DNA from: Verrucomicrobiota bacterium
GTDB taxonomy: Bacteria > Verrucomicrobiota > Verrucomicrobiia > Limisphaerales > UBA1100
NCBI GenBank assembly: GCA_030747505.1
Contig: JASLKQ010000029.1
Coordinates: 1 to 36,477, forward strand
Reading direction: 5' to 3'
DNA: 36,477 nt
The notes below the pieces were generated by a model that saw nothing but the letters and a program-made list of their open reading frames with translations, did not search any database and had not been told where the DNA came from. The stretch's first letter is position 1, and the number at the start of each line of letters is the position of its first letter. The translations under genes and the position numbers were made by a program. Below, piece by piece: positions 17,516-25,195 of this stretch.

Positions 17516-18691
17516 TTGGATGAACATTACTCTGTGAGACTGAACCGGTGGAGCATCTCGGTAATGGTGGTGGCTGTAATCTTAACCTCCATACACCTCT
17601 GGCGTCCTCAAAAAAAAGATTCACCACCCAGTATTACCAACTCCAATCGGCTAGCAACCAAAACAGGCAAGCTTTACCACACAGAAAAATCAACTCCTTA
17701 CACCGGACCGGTGATGGAATATCACCCCAATGGCAATAAAAGCTATTCAGTACATATCAAGGATGGGGTAGCACACGGTCCAGTCATCGAATGGCACAAG
17801 AACGGCCAAAAGAAAATCGAAGCTAACTTGATTAATGGGGAAGCTGTCGGGGAGCTGCGAGGCTGGCATGAAAACGGAAAATTGGAGTATGAAATGCCGT
17901 TGGTTGGAGGCGAAGTAGAGGGAACCGTCACCGAGTACTACCCAAGCGGTAAACTGAGTAATAAAACTCAATATACCAAGGGACGCAGACATGGCAGCGA
18001 AACCGGATATGACGAACTTGGCAATAAACTATGGATGACCACCTGGAAAAATAACCGCTTGGATGGGAAATACATTGAATTTTACGCCAATGGAAAACAA
18101 AAGAGTGTTACAAGTTATGTCGAAGGCATAACTGATGGAGAAGCGAAAGGCTATTACAGTACAGGGAACAAATCTTGGACGGCAAGATGGGAGAAAGGCA
18201 AACCCTTTGGACTACACATCGATTGGTATCCTGAGGGACAGCTAAAACGTCAGCAATCCTATAGCGGAGGACGTGTGGCCAGAGTTTCCGAATGGCATGC
18301 CAATGGGAGTCGTTCAATCGAAGCAGTATACAGCAACGGACGTCTGGTGGCCCAAAAGAGCTGGGATAACAACGGCTCCATGTTGATCGATATGAACAAA
18401 CCCAATTCTGTTCAAATAACTGAACAAAAACCCGTTGAGATTAATTTAGGAAAGCCAAATCCTTTTGCAACAGGTCGACGTGTTGTTTGGGCCCGTGCAC
18501 AAATCAAGTCGCTCTATACAGGTAAACCCGATGACACGATAAAAGCTGCTTTTGGTGCGCCAGACAAAAAACTGGGAGATACATGGATATATCACAACAT
18601 GATCATCATCGACCCTCTAATCCGGCGACGACTGAATACCGCCATGTTTCTCATAAAGGACGGGAAAGTCATTTCAGTTGAGGTCAAATAA
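17516..18691 (+). CDS. YwqK-type MORN_2 repeat protein, membrane anchored
   Basis: 391 residues if it starts at TTG 17516. GTG 17531 is an alternative, and no ATG precedes the transmembrane segment in this frame, so the start is uncertain. Residues about 12-29 are a membrane anchor (WSISVMVVAVILTSIHLW). About ten repeats of 22-24 residues then run from about 64 to 296, each with the pattern G.v.ewh.NGk....y..G (for example GPVIEWHKNGQKKIEANLIN). This is the MORN_2 repeat of the YwqK 'toxin-antitoxin antitoxin' family. The last 75 residues (IKSLYTGKPDDTIKAAFGAP, then DTWIYHN) resemble a BamE/SmpA-like fold, which is tentative. It is the only plus-strand gene between 1 and 23492. There is no toxin gene nearby, so the antitoxin label should not be taken literally. 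Confidence 0.85.
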   Translation: MDEHYSVRLNRWSISVMVVAVILTSIHLWRPQKKDSPPSITNSNRLATKTGKLYHTEKSTPYTGPVMEYHPNGNKSYSVHIKDGVAHGPVIEWHKNGQKKIEANLINGEAVGELRGWHENGKLEYEMPLVGGEVEGTVTEYYPSGKLSNKTQYTKGRRHGSETGYDELGNKLWMTTWKNNRLDGKYIEFYANGKQKSVTSYVEGITDGEAKGYYSTGNKSWTARWEKGKPFGLHIDWYPEGQLKRQQSYSGGRVARVSEWHANGSRSIEAVYSNGRLVAQKSWDNNGSMLIDMNKPNSVQITEQKPVEINLGKPNPFATGRRVVWARAQIKSLYTGKPDDTIKAAFGAPDKKLGDTWIYHNMIIIDPLIRRRLNTAMFLIKDGKVISVEVK

Positions 18692-18695
18692 TCGT

Positions 18696-19451
18696 CTACT
18701 TTCGCCGATTTTTTAGAAACCACTGATATAACTCAGGATTGTCGTAGGTTTTTGTCCACGAATCATGCCGGGCATCAGGATAGATGGTAAGTTTTGGATC
18801 TGGATGACCAAATTTCCTCAATGCCTCCACCATTTTTTCACTTTCGCTTATTGGCACCACCGTATCTTTCGCTCCGTGAAATGCCCAAACACCCAAACTA
18901 CGCAGGGCTTTCCCCTTTGCCCCACTTGCGTTGTAGACATCAATAAAACTACCTCCGCCACAAATGGGCGCGATGGCAGCGAACCTATCGCACAACGCCA
19001 TTCCCAAACTCCATGAACCGTATCCCCCCATACTCAAACCGGTTAGGTACAGTCGGCTGGTATCCACGCGGTATTCCTTGCAAATATGATCCAATAATAT
19101 GGTAAGCATCGCATCATCCCAACGCTGTTTTTTAGGACATTGGGGAGAAACAATGATGAAAGGAAATTCTTTGCCTTGCTCAACCAGCTTGGGTGGCCCA
19201 TGTACCTTCACTCTGTTTAAATTATCCCCACGCTCTCCGGCCCCATGAAGGAAAATAATCAGTGGCCATTTTGACTCCTTTTTTTCCTGATATCCCTCGG
19301 GAAGATAGAGTAGAAAACGCGCTGTAAACTCGCGCTTCTTTTGAAGTGTTATGGATTGCTGTGTTTGCACCGTAACAGCGAACATCGACCCGGAGATCAA
19401 TAACAAAAGAGACAAAGCTATGCGACTCATGAGCAACATGATCTGACTCAC
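18696..19451 (-). CDS. Secreted alpha/beta-hydrolase, esterase/peptidase type
   Basis: 251 residues from GTG 19451, which has GAGG four bases upstream. In-frame ATGs at 19439 and 19430 are alternatives. The N-terminus is a signal peptide (SRIALSLLLLISGSMFA). It has the classic alpha/beta-hydrolase features: oxyanion segment LIIFLHGAGERGDN, nucleophile elbow GLSMGGYGS (Ser 140), acid HGAKD (Asp 196) and His in PDARHDSW (229). This pattern fits the PHB-depolymerase/feruloyl-esterase-like 'predicted peptidase' group (COG4099), which cleaves ester bonds outside the cytoplasm. The substrate cannot be told from sequence. It is the last gene of the scpA-scpB-pheA-kdsD set and ends only 4 bases from the convergent MORN-repeat gene. 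Confidence 0.88.
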   Translation of the reverse strand: MSQIMLLMSRIALSLLLLISGSMFAVTVQTQQSITLQKKREFTARFLLYLPEGYQEKKESKWPLIIFLHGAGERGDNLNRVKVHGPPKLVEQGKEFPFIIVSPQCPKKQRWDDAMLTILLDHICKEYRVDTSRLYLTGLSMGGYGSWSLGMALCDRFAAIAPICGGGSFIDVYNASGAKGKALRSLGVWAFHGAKDTVVPISESEKMVEALRKFGHPDPKLTIYPDARHDSWTKTYDNPELYQWFLKNRRK

Positions 19452-19476
19452 TGGCCTCGAAGGTCAAGAATCAGGC

Positions 19477-19767
19477 CTAACGCCGTCTTTTAAACACATA
19501 GCCTCCCACACCGGCCTGCACCATTTCCCAGCCATCAGCCCCGAGAGTATTGAGCACCTTGGAATGCAGAAGACGCGGTCTAGGAGGCCCATCCGGGTCA
19601 ACAAGCTCGTACTGCACTCCGGCCTGCTCAATGTACAGATACTCCCATTGGGTTCCTCTTGCCTGAGATTGCGCCATGCCAACCATCAATACCGTGGTCA
19701 ATGCCGCACCAATTAGATAAGGACGAATTTTTCCCATAACGACAACAGGATAACGGAGGAATGACAT
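19477..19767 (-). CDS. DUF4177-like small exported protein
   Basis: 96 residues from the ATG directly after the kdsD stop. An in-frame ATG at 19737 (MGKIRPYLIGAALTTVLMVG) gives a cleaner signal peptide and is equally possible. After the hydrophobic N-terminus comes the short DUF4177 pattern: TQWEYLYIEQ, then VLNTLGADGWEMVQ, ending FKRRR. DUF4177 proteins are small beta-alpha folds of unknown function, usually cytoplasmic, so an exported version is slightly unusual. It sits between kdsD and the esterase gene with a 25-base gap to the latter, so it is probably co-transcribed. Confidence 0.8.
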   Translation of the reverse strand: MSFLRYPVVVMGKIRPYLIGAALTTVLMVGMAQSQARGTQWEYLYIEQAGVQYELVDPDGPPRPRLLHSKVLNTLGADGWEMVQAGVGGYVFKRRR

Positions 19768-20757
19768 TTAGGCCAGCTTGAGCTTGGGCAAATCCTGAGA
19801 ATCGATCATCCCAATCGGCTCGCGCTTTGCGTTGATCACGATGAGATCATCGATCTTGCGGGTATGGAAAACCTTAAGGGCTTCCACCGCCAGTGCGGAG
19901 TCCCGCAGGGTGGTTGGCTTGGTGGTCATTACTTTGCAAAGTGACTGCTTCAATACGGCGTCGCCGGATTTGGCCATGAGCCTCCGTAAATCCCCATCAG
20001 TAAAGACTCCTACCAGCTTGCCGGTTTTACCCACCACACACACACTCCCGCTCTTAGCACGGGTCATAATCAGTAATGCTTCCCTTATGGTGGCCTCACG
20101 TGATGCAGTAGCCAGGCGCCTGCCGGTGCGCATAATGTCACTGGCATGAAGTAAAAGAGCGCGACCAATGGCTCCTGAAGGGTGATAACGTGCAAAATCT
20201 TTTTTCTTAAAGCCTCTTGCCTGCAACAATGCCATAGCCAAGGCGTCGCCCAGCGCCAACATCGCCGTCGTACTTGCGGTTGGAGCGAGGTTAAAGGGAC
20301 AGGCCTCCTTGGGCACCTTTGCGTTAAGCACTACATCACTTAATTTGGCCAATGCAGATTTTGGTGCACCCGTCAGCGCCACAATTTGGACCGGAAATTT
20401 TTTTATGGCAGCCATCAGGCTCAATAGTTCGTCCGATTCCCCAGAATAACTCAAAGCCAACACCACATCACCCTCATCAAGTAGTCCAATATCCCCGTGC
20501 AAGGCATTAGCCGGATCGAGTAAAACGCTGGTAGCGCCGGTACTGTTGAAAGTAGCAGAAATCTTTTGGCCAATATTACCACTCTTTCCGATCCCCACCA
20601 CCACAAGCTTGTTACGGCGTCTCAGGGCTTCCTTGAGTATACCGACAGTAGCAGTAAATTGCCCATCCAGTTGAGACCGGACTGCCTTCAGCCCCGCCAA
20701 CTCAATGTCCAGCACCTGTCGCGCGTGATGAAGCGGAGTCTGCTGCTTAGTCGCCAT
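19768..20757 (-). CDS. kdsD: Arabinose-5-phosphate isomerase (KdsD/KpsF/GutQ family)
   Basis: 329 residues from ATG 20757, which overlaps the pheA stop by 11 bases. A TTG at 20772 would add five residues. Residues 35-185 are the SIS sugar-isomerase domain: VVVGIGKSGNIGQK (53-66), LHGDIGLL with the conserved His 87, SYSGES (103-108) and ACPFNLAPTAST (152-163). Two CBS domains follow (about 205-262 and 270-325; CVVGKTGKLVGVFTDGDLRR). It converts ribulose-5-phosphate to arabinose-5-phosphate, the first step to Kdo, implying an LPS outer membrane. The length is normal for the family. The other Kdo genes are not in this window. Confidence 0.95.
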   Translation of the reverse strand: MATKQQTPLHHARQVLDIELAGLKAVRSQLDGQFTATVGILKEALRRRNKLVVVGIGKSGNIGQKISATFNSTGATSVLLDPANALHGDIGLLDEGDVVLALSYSGESDELLSLMAAIKKFPVQIVALTGAPKSALAKLSDVVLNAKVPKEACPFNLAPTASTTAMLALGDALAMALLQARGFKKKDFARYHPSGAIGRALLLHASDIMRTGRRLATASREATIREALLIMTRAKSGSVCVVGKTGKLVGVFTDGDLRRLMAKSGDAVLKQSLCKVMTTKPTTLRDSALAVEALKVFHTRKIDDLIVINAKREPIGMIDSQDLPKLKLA

Positions 20758-21806
20758 AGGGATAAGAACCAAGAATTTTTACGAACGAACACTTTTCGCC
20801 AAGCTGGCGGATAGCCTTGGCAAGTTTCTGGTCATCATGATGCCCGTCCACGTCCACAAAGAAAATGTATTCCCATGCCTTGCGCCTGCTGGGGCGTGAC
20901 TCGATCTTGGTCATGTTTAAGCGATGGGTTCGAAAGGGCTGCAGGGCATCATGCAGTGCGCCAACCTTGTCATTCACCGTAAACATAAGGCTGGTTCGGT
21001 CATGGTCAGTTGGAGAACCACAACTTCGTCCGAGCACCAGAAATCGGGTTGCATTCCCACTGTGGTCCTGAATTCCGGCCTCGAGAATATTTAATTTATA
21101 CTTCTCAGCCGCCAGCGCACTGGAAATAGCGGCCGCTGTCTTGGCTTTGGCCGACAGTGCCGCAGCTGCAGTCGTAGATGAAGTCTCAATGAACTCAACC
21201 CGGGGAAGGGTCTCACGCACCCAATTGCGACACTGGGCGTAGGCTTGAGGATGAGAGTAAAGTTTCCTGATTCCATCCAGACTGCCTTTACCAACCAAAC
21301 AATGTTCAATGGGCATGACAATCTGGGCAATGATTTTGAGTTCGCTATCAACGAACATATCCAGAGTATGGGTCACCACCCCCTCAGTGGTGTTCTCGAC
21401 CGGCACCACCCCATACTCAGCACGGTTTTTTTCCACCTCGCTAAAAACCTCGGCAATGGTCTTCTGCGGTACATAAGCGAGGCTGGTTCCGAAACGAAGC
21501 ACCGCCGCCTGATGAGTGTAAGTAGCTTCGGGTCCGAGGAAAGCAATCTTGAACCCCTTCTGCAAGGCAATGGAACTGCTCATGACCTCGCGGTATATAT
21601 GCCTCAGAGACTCATCGGGCAGGACTCCATCAGAGAGCTTACAGATACGACGCAGCAGTGCCTGCTCACGGTCCGGCTGAAAAATAGCCTTACCTGAGGC
21701 CAGCTTAGCCTGACCGATATCCAGCACATGTTTGGTGCGGCGGTTCAGTAGCTTGACGATCTGAGTGTCAATCTTATCGATCGCCGCGGTGTTTCTTGAT
21801 ACTCAT
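20747..21806 (-). CDS. pheA: Bifunctional chorismate mutase/prephenate dehydratase, apparent frameshift at the 5' end
   Basis: Converts chorismate to prephenate and then phenylpyruvate in phenylalanine synthesis. Order: chorismate mutase helices (IDKIDTQIVKLLNRR to SSSIALQKG), dehydratase (KIAFLGPEATYTHQAA, with the catalytic NATRF motif), then the ACT domain (GALHDALQPFRTHRLN, ESRP) for Phe feedback. The start is odd. The mutase frame stays open up to the scpB stop but has no ATG before GTG 21727, which would delete the first helix. An ATG at 21806 overlaps the scpB stop as ATGA, yet its frame (MSIKKHRGDR) stops after ten codons. Joining the two near 21785 gives MSIKKHR followed by AIDKIDTQ, the expected N-terminus. 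So I see either an indel or error in the CG-rich bases 21782-21790, or a non-standard start. The rest is intact. Confidence 0.88.
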
Positions 21807-22615
21807 GGAGTTTGTGATGCCTCTTCTACCGCTTCATCCTCCTCGTCGTCAAACCCCTCCTCGTCCTCGCCCTCCTCATCATCATCCTCAAAATCGTCCT
21901 CGTCATAATCTTCCTCTTCTTCTCCGTCCTCCGAGACCTGTTTTACCAGTTGGGAAGCATCGTTGTCCTTTGCTTGGGTTACCTCTTCGAGTGACATTTG
22001 CTCCGGATTTTCATCATCCTCACCTGTAGTAACCGGAGCCTCGGGTTTACTAATTGGTACTTGCCTCAATTCCTCGGCATCGGGCAATTCCTCAAGATTC
22101 CGCAGTCCAAAGTACTCAAGAAAAATTTGGGTTGTGCCGTAGGTTTGCGGACGGCCCGGCACATCAGCACGTCCAACCACCTCCACAAGTTCTCGCTCTG
22201 CCAATGTGCCAATCACCCCATCCACTGATACCCCACGAATTTCCTCCATTTGCGCACGGGTAATCGGCTGACGATAGGCAATGATGGCGAGTGTCTCCAA
22301 GGCCGGCTTAGACAGACGCGTCGGGCGGTTCTTGATCCCCACCATGGCACGCACCCATGGCGCGTATTCGGTCTGGGTAACGAATTGCCAGCTTCCAGCC
22401 ACACATACAAGATGATATGGTCGTTTAAGTTGAACAATTTCATCAGACAACGTTTCGAGGGCTTTAGTCACCGTAGCAGCCTTGGTTTGGGAAAAGTCTT
22501 GCCCCCCCCCTTCGCCAACCTCACCGGCCTGCTTGAGAATATCCTGCATCTCCTTGGCGCTCAGCGGTTTTTGGGAGGAAAAAAGAATCGCCTCAAGAAT
22601 GTCCTTCAGTTCCAT
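21803..22615 (-). CDS. scpB: Condensin-associated protein ScpB with long acidic tail
   Basis: 270 residues. Residues 1-175 are the paired winged-helix domains of ScpB: LKDILEAILFSSQKPLSAKE, SKPALETLAIIAYRQPITRA, IRGVSVDGVIGTLAERELVE and GRPQTYGTTQIFLEYFGL. It binds ScpA and, with SMC, forms the bacterial condensin used in chromosome segregation. The last 90 residues are an extremely Asp/Glu-rich tail (EEEEDYDEDDFEDDDEEGED) with no counterpart in standard ScpB of about 190 residues. Codons for EGGGQ contain a run of nine C on the plus strand (22502-22510), a possible slippage site. It starts three bases after the scpA stop. Confidence 0.95.
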   Translation of the reverse strand: MELKDILEAILFSSQKPLSAKEMQDILKQAGEVGEGGGQDFSQTKAATVTKALETLSDEIVQLKRPYHLVCVAGSWQFVTQTEYAPWVRAMVGIKNRPTRLSKPALETLAIIAYRQPITRAQMEEIRGVSVDGVIGTLAERELVEVVGRADVPGRPQTYGTTQIFLEYFGLRNLEELPDAEELRQVPISKPEAPVTTGEDDENPEQMSLEEVTQAKDNDASQLVKQVSEDGEEEEDYDEDDFEDDDEEGEDEEGFDDEEDEAVEEASQTP

Positions 22616-22618
22616 GTG

Positions 22619-23413
22619 CTATTCAGCCACCGGTGTCGGTTCAGTTAAGATATCGGTTTTCATAGGATCAAATTCGGCCAGACCGTCCCCTTCGGTAATA
22701 ACGATATCGCCGAAGTTATCCTCCTGATCAATCTTGATCTGCTCCAGTCGAATCAATTCCAGCATGGCGAGGAACGTAGCCACTACCTCATTGCGTCCAG
22801 CCGCATCAGCAAACAGCTCGCTGAAGGTAAAACGCGGCTGATTGGCAAGGCGTTCACGAAGCACGTTGATTTTATCGGCAACAGTAAAGTGATCATCTTC
22901 GATCTGGCGAACGTCGTGAGTGCGGGCTTCGACTCGTTTAATCACGTCATTCACCGCGTTAATCAAATCGAATATGCTTACCTTGAGCCCCGGACCGCGG
23001 TCTTCGGGCATTTCAAAGTCCTGTTTGGCAGGCAAGCGCGGATAAACATCCTCCTGGTCGTGCTCCAGTGTTCCCAATTTGTCAGCTGCATCCTTGAATT
23101 TCTTATATTCCACCAGCTTACGAATAAGCTCCCAGCGAGGATCCTCTCCCTCATCATCCTCATCAGCCTGAACCTGTTGATCCACAGGGAGGAGTTCCTT
23201 GCTTTTGATGTACATCAAGGTGCTGGCCATGACCAAGAACTCTCCAGCAATCTCAATGTCAAACTCCCGCATTAAGTCCACGTATTCGATAAACTCACGG
23301 GCGATCTTGGTCAGGTTCACCTCATAGATGTCCACCTCCTCCTTCTTTACCAAGTAAAGCAGCAGATCCATTGGCCCTTCAAAGACCTCGAATTTGACCT
23401 TATAATCCAGCAC
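22619..23413 (-). CDS. scpA: Condensin-associated protein ScpA
   Basis: I choose the GTG at 23413 (VLDYKVKFEVFEGPMDLLLY), giving 264 residues. The frame is open to an ATG at 23494, which would add an atypical 27-residue leader and overlap the divergent hydrolase start. The N-terminal FEVFEGPMDLLLYLVKKEE with DIYEVNLTKIAREFIEYV is the ScpA kleisin signature that binds the SMC head. The C-terminal FSELFADAAGRNEVVATFLA with LELIRLEQIKIDQ is the winged helix for the other head. The middle is acidic, as usual. It bridges SMC dimers and recruits ScpB, encoded three bases on. The smc gene is not in this window. Confidence 0.94.
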   Translation of the reverse strand: MLDYKVKFEVFEGPMDLLLYLVKKEEVDIYEVNLTKIAREFIEYVDLMREFDIEIAGEFLVMASTLMYIKSKELLPVDQQVQADEDDEGEDPRWELIRKLVEYKKFKDAADKLGTLEHDQEDVYPRLPAKQDFEMPEDRGPGLKVSIFDLINAVNDVIKRVEARTHDVRQIEDDHFTVADKINVLRERLANQPRFTFSELFADAAGRNEVVATFLAMLELIRLEQIKIDQEDNFGDIVITEGDGLAEFDPMKTDILTEPTPVAE

Positions 23414-23492
23414 GAACAGCGCCCCAAAAGGATAGGACGCCGTACCTACAACGGGAAATCGAAGGTTGTTCACAGTCGACCTTAGTTCCGGC

Positions 23493-24368
23493 ATGACTCA
23501 CAATCATCACATGCACGTAATTACCGACGAAGCTTGTCTGGATTATTTGCAGGTCGGTCACCCGGAGCGCCCCCAGCGTATCGCCGATACTTTAAAACTC
23601 CTTCGAGAACAGAAAGATTTGGATATCACTTGGGACAAACCCTCCAAGGTGACTGATGAAACAATAGAGCTGGCGCATACTTTAGAGCATATCCACCTGG
23701 TAGGTGACCCGTTCGAACCCTTTGATGCAGATACCCCCGCCTATCCCAATGTGGACTCCCACGCACGCCGATCTATTGGAGGTGCCATACGAGCACTGGA
23801 ACTAGCCAAAGAAAATAAACCCAATTTTTCCTTACTCCGCCCACCGGGCCACCATGCAACCAAGCAAAAGGCTATGGGGTTTTGTTTCTTCAACAGTATT
23901 GCAATCGCTGTACTAAAGGCACGTGCTGCAGGCTTCAAGAAAGTCGCCGTTTTTGATTTCGACGTACACCATGGCAATGGCACCGAGGATATTCTCCACA
24001 AAGTGGAGGGAACCTCTTTTATTTCCATCCACCAGCATCCGGCCTACCCTGGCACCGGCACCAAGAGCTCTAACAACTGTCATAATTTCATCGTAGCCCC
24101 GGATAGTTCCAATCTTATCTGGCGCAAGGCCGCTTCGACGGCATTAAAAGAAATGAAAAATTTTGGACCGGACCTGATATGTGTCTCAGCCGGCTTTGAC
24201 GCCTACAAAAAGGACCCTCTTTGTGATCAGCAACTGGAGATCGATGATTATCAGTGGATCGGGCAACAACTTCGGTCACTCAAAAAGCCCTTGGTGAATA
24301 TTCTAGAGGGGGGATACAGCAGCGACCTGCCTAAGCTAATTTTTGCTTACCTTAAAGGCCTAAGTTAG
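23493..24368 (+). CDS. Histone deacetylase family (AcuC/HdaH-like) zinc hydrolase
   Basis: 291 residues from ATG 23493, with 23511 (MHVITDEACLDY) as an alternative. No strong ribosome-binding site is seen. Motifs in order: HPERPQR (23-29), LLRPPGHHATKQKAMGFCFF with the catalytic His pair (120-121), VAVFDFDVHHGNGTEDI with zinc ligands Asp 157 and His 159, SAGFDAYKKDPL with Asp 236, and LEGGYSSD with the transition-state Tyr 275. Bacterial members deacetylate acetylpolyamines, other small amides or acetyl-lysine. The substrate is not evident here. It is divergent from scpA with an 80-base shared upstream region, and its 3' end overlaps a small convergent gene by 17 bases. Confidence 0.95.
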   Translation: MTHNHHMHVITDEACLDYLQVGHPERPQRIADTLKLLREQKDLDITWDKPSKVTDETIELAHTLEHIHLVGDPFEPFDADTPAYPNVDSHARRSIGGAIRALELAKENKPNFSLLRPPGHHATKQKAMGFCFFNSIAIAVLKARAAGFKKVAVFDFDVHHGNGTEDILHKVEGTSFISIHQHPAYPGTGTKSSNNCHNFIVAPDSSNLIWRKAASTALKEMKNFGPDLICVSAGFDAYKKDPLCDQQLEIDDYQWIGQQLRSLKKPLVNILEGGYSSDLPKLIFAYLKGLS

Positions 24369-24603
24369 CAACTTCATCTTCTTTGAACAAAACCGGTGCG
24401 CGCCATGATTGAAGGTCGCGGTAATAACCTGGCAGATTAACCGGCTTAGGTTGAGGTTCCACCATTTGATTTAACTCATCCAAAGAGGACTTCATGGCAA
24501 TATCCAACAATAGCTTCTCCGAAGCTTTTCCAAACTCCTCGGATTCAATCGGATTGATTTGCTGTACTGACATCGCACGCGTACAAAGCATACGTCGTGC
24601 CAT
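24352..24603 (-). CDS. Small hypothetical protein
   Basis: 83 residues from ATG 24603. The ATG at 24573 (MSVQQINPIESEEFGKASEK) is a more protein-like start giving 73 residues. I do not recognise a family. The chain is soluble, with a helical first half (EEFGKASEKLLLDIAMKSSL) and a proline/aromatic second half (NLPGYYRDLQSWRAPVLFKE). No membrane segment or metal site is visible. It overlaps the end of the convergent hydrolase gene. The region upstream (24604-24675) is AT-rich and could hold its promoter. The residue composition looks real, but only comparison would prove it is translated. Confidence 0.5.
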   Translation of the reverse strand: MARRMLCTRAMSVQQINPIESEEFGKASEKLLLDIAMKSSLDELNQMVEPQPKPVNLPGYYRDLQSWRAPVLFKEDEVANLGL

Positions 24604-24677
24604 GTATTAAATAATGAAGATTTAATCTTACCCCGAACAGATCAGAAACATAAAAATGGATTTTTCATCGTCTAGAC

Positions 24678-24709
24678 ACAAAAAAAGCGGGCTCAATTTG
24701 GCCCGCTTT
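24678..24709 (-). terminator. Intrinsic terminator after khpB
   Basis: Nine-bp stem AAAGCGGGC (24684-24692) with GCCCGCTTT (24101 offset: 24701-24709) and an 8-base loop. On the minus strand the stem runs straight into seven T. It lies 22 bases after the khpB stop and would end the rpmH-rnpA-yidD-yidC-khpB transcript. Confidence 0.9.
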
Positions 24710-24730
24710 GGATAGAATTATATTTTATAT

Positions 24731-25192
24731 CTAATTACTGACAGGACGAACCAGGATCATTTTTTTGTTGGTTTCCTCCACCTCAATCGATTCGGTGGTA
24801 ACATCTTCCACCTCTTTTAAGGCCTCATGCACCACCCGGCGATCGAACGCATTGAGTGGCTCCATTTCCACCACCTCCCCCCAACGCCGCGCCTTCTCAG
24901 CGGCTTCCTTCGCCTTTTTAACCAAGCTCTCCCGGTTTTCAGTGCGGTAATTACCGACATCCACCGTCACCTTGGGGGCCTCTTCGTCCTGCACTATTAA
25001 AAGACGATTAGTAAGATATTGTAGATCGCTGAGCGTACGACCCTGACGGCCAATTAAACGCCCGGGGTCATCTTCAGTCTTTACGTTTAACAAGCTGCCG
25101 CTATCCAGTGCGGTTTCCTCCACCGACGCATCGAAGCCCAGGTGGTTCAGCATGTTTTCCAGAATGGATTTGGGTTTACTAGACATAGTCAT
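24731..25192 (-). CDS. khpB: KH/R3H RNA-binding protein KhpB (Jag)
   Basis: 153 residues starting three bases after the yidC stop (ATGACTATG, with a second ATG two codons later). The KH domain carries GRLIGRQGRTL (44-54), with the GxxG RNA-contact loop. The R3H domain has RRVVHEAL (R118, H122). The usual N-terminal Jag_N domain is missing, so this is the short form common outside Firmicutes. It binds RNA and in other bacteria works with KhpA to affect cell elongation and division. Its place directly after yidC is the widely conserved order. A strong terminator follows. Confidence 0.93.
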   Translation of the reverse strand: MTMSSKPKSILENMLNHLGFDASVEETALDSGSLLNVKTEDDPGRLIGRQGRTLSDLQYLTNRLLIVQDEEAPKVTVDVGNYRTENRESLVKKAKEAAEKARRWGEVVEMEPLNAFDRRVVHEALKEVEDVTTESIEVEETNKKMILVRPVSN

Positions 25193-25195
25193 AAC

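Noticed and set aside
17505-17537. Ten-codon leader peptide before the MORN-repeat gene
   Set aside because: The short frame has no run of regulatory codons, no ribosome-binding site and no attenuator hairpin after it on that strand.
17516-18691. Toxin-antitoxin module based on the YwqK repeats
   Set aside because: No toxin-like gene is adjacent; neighbours are an antiporter and an esterase on the opposite strand.
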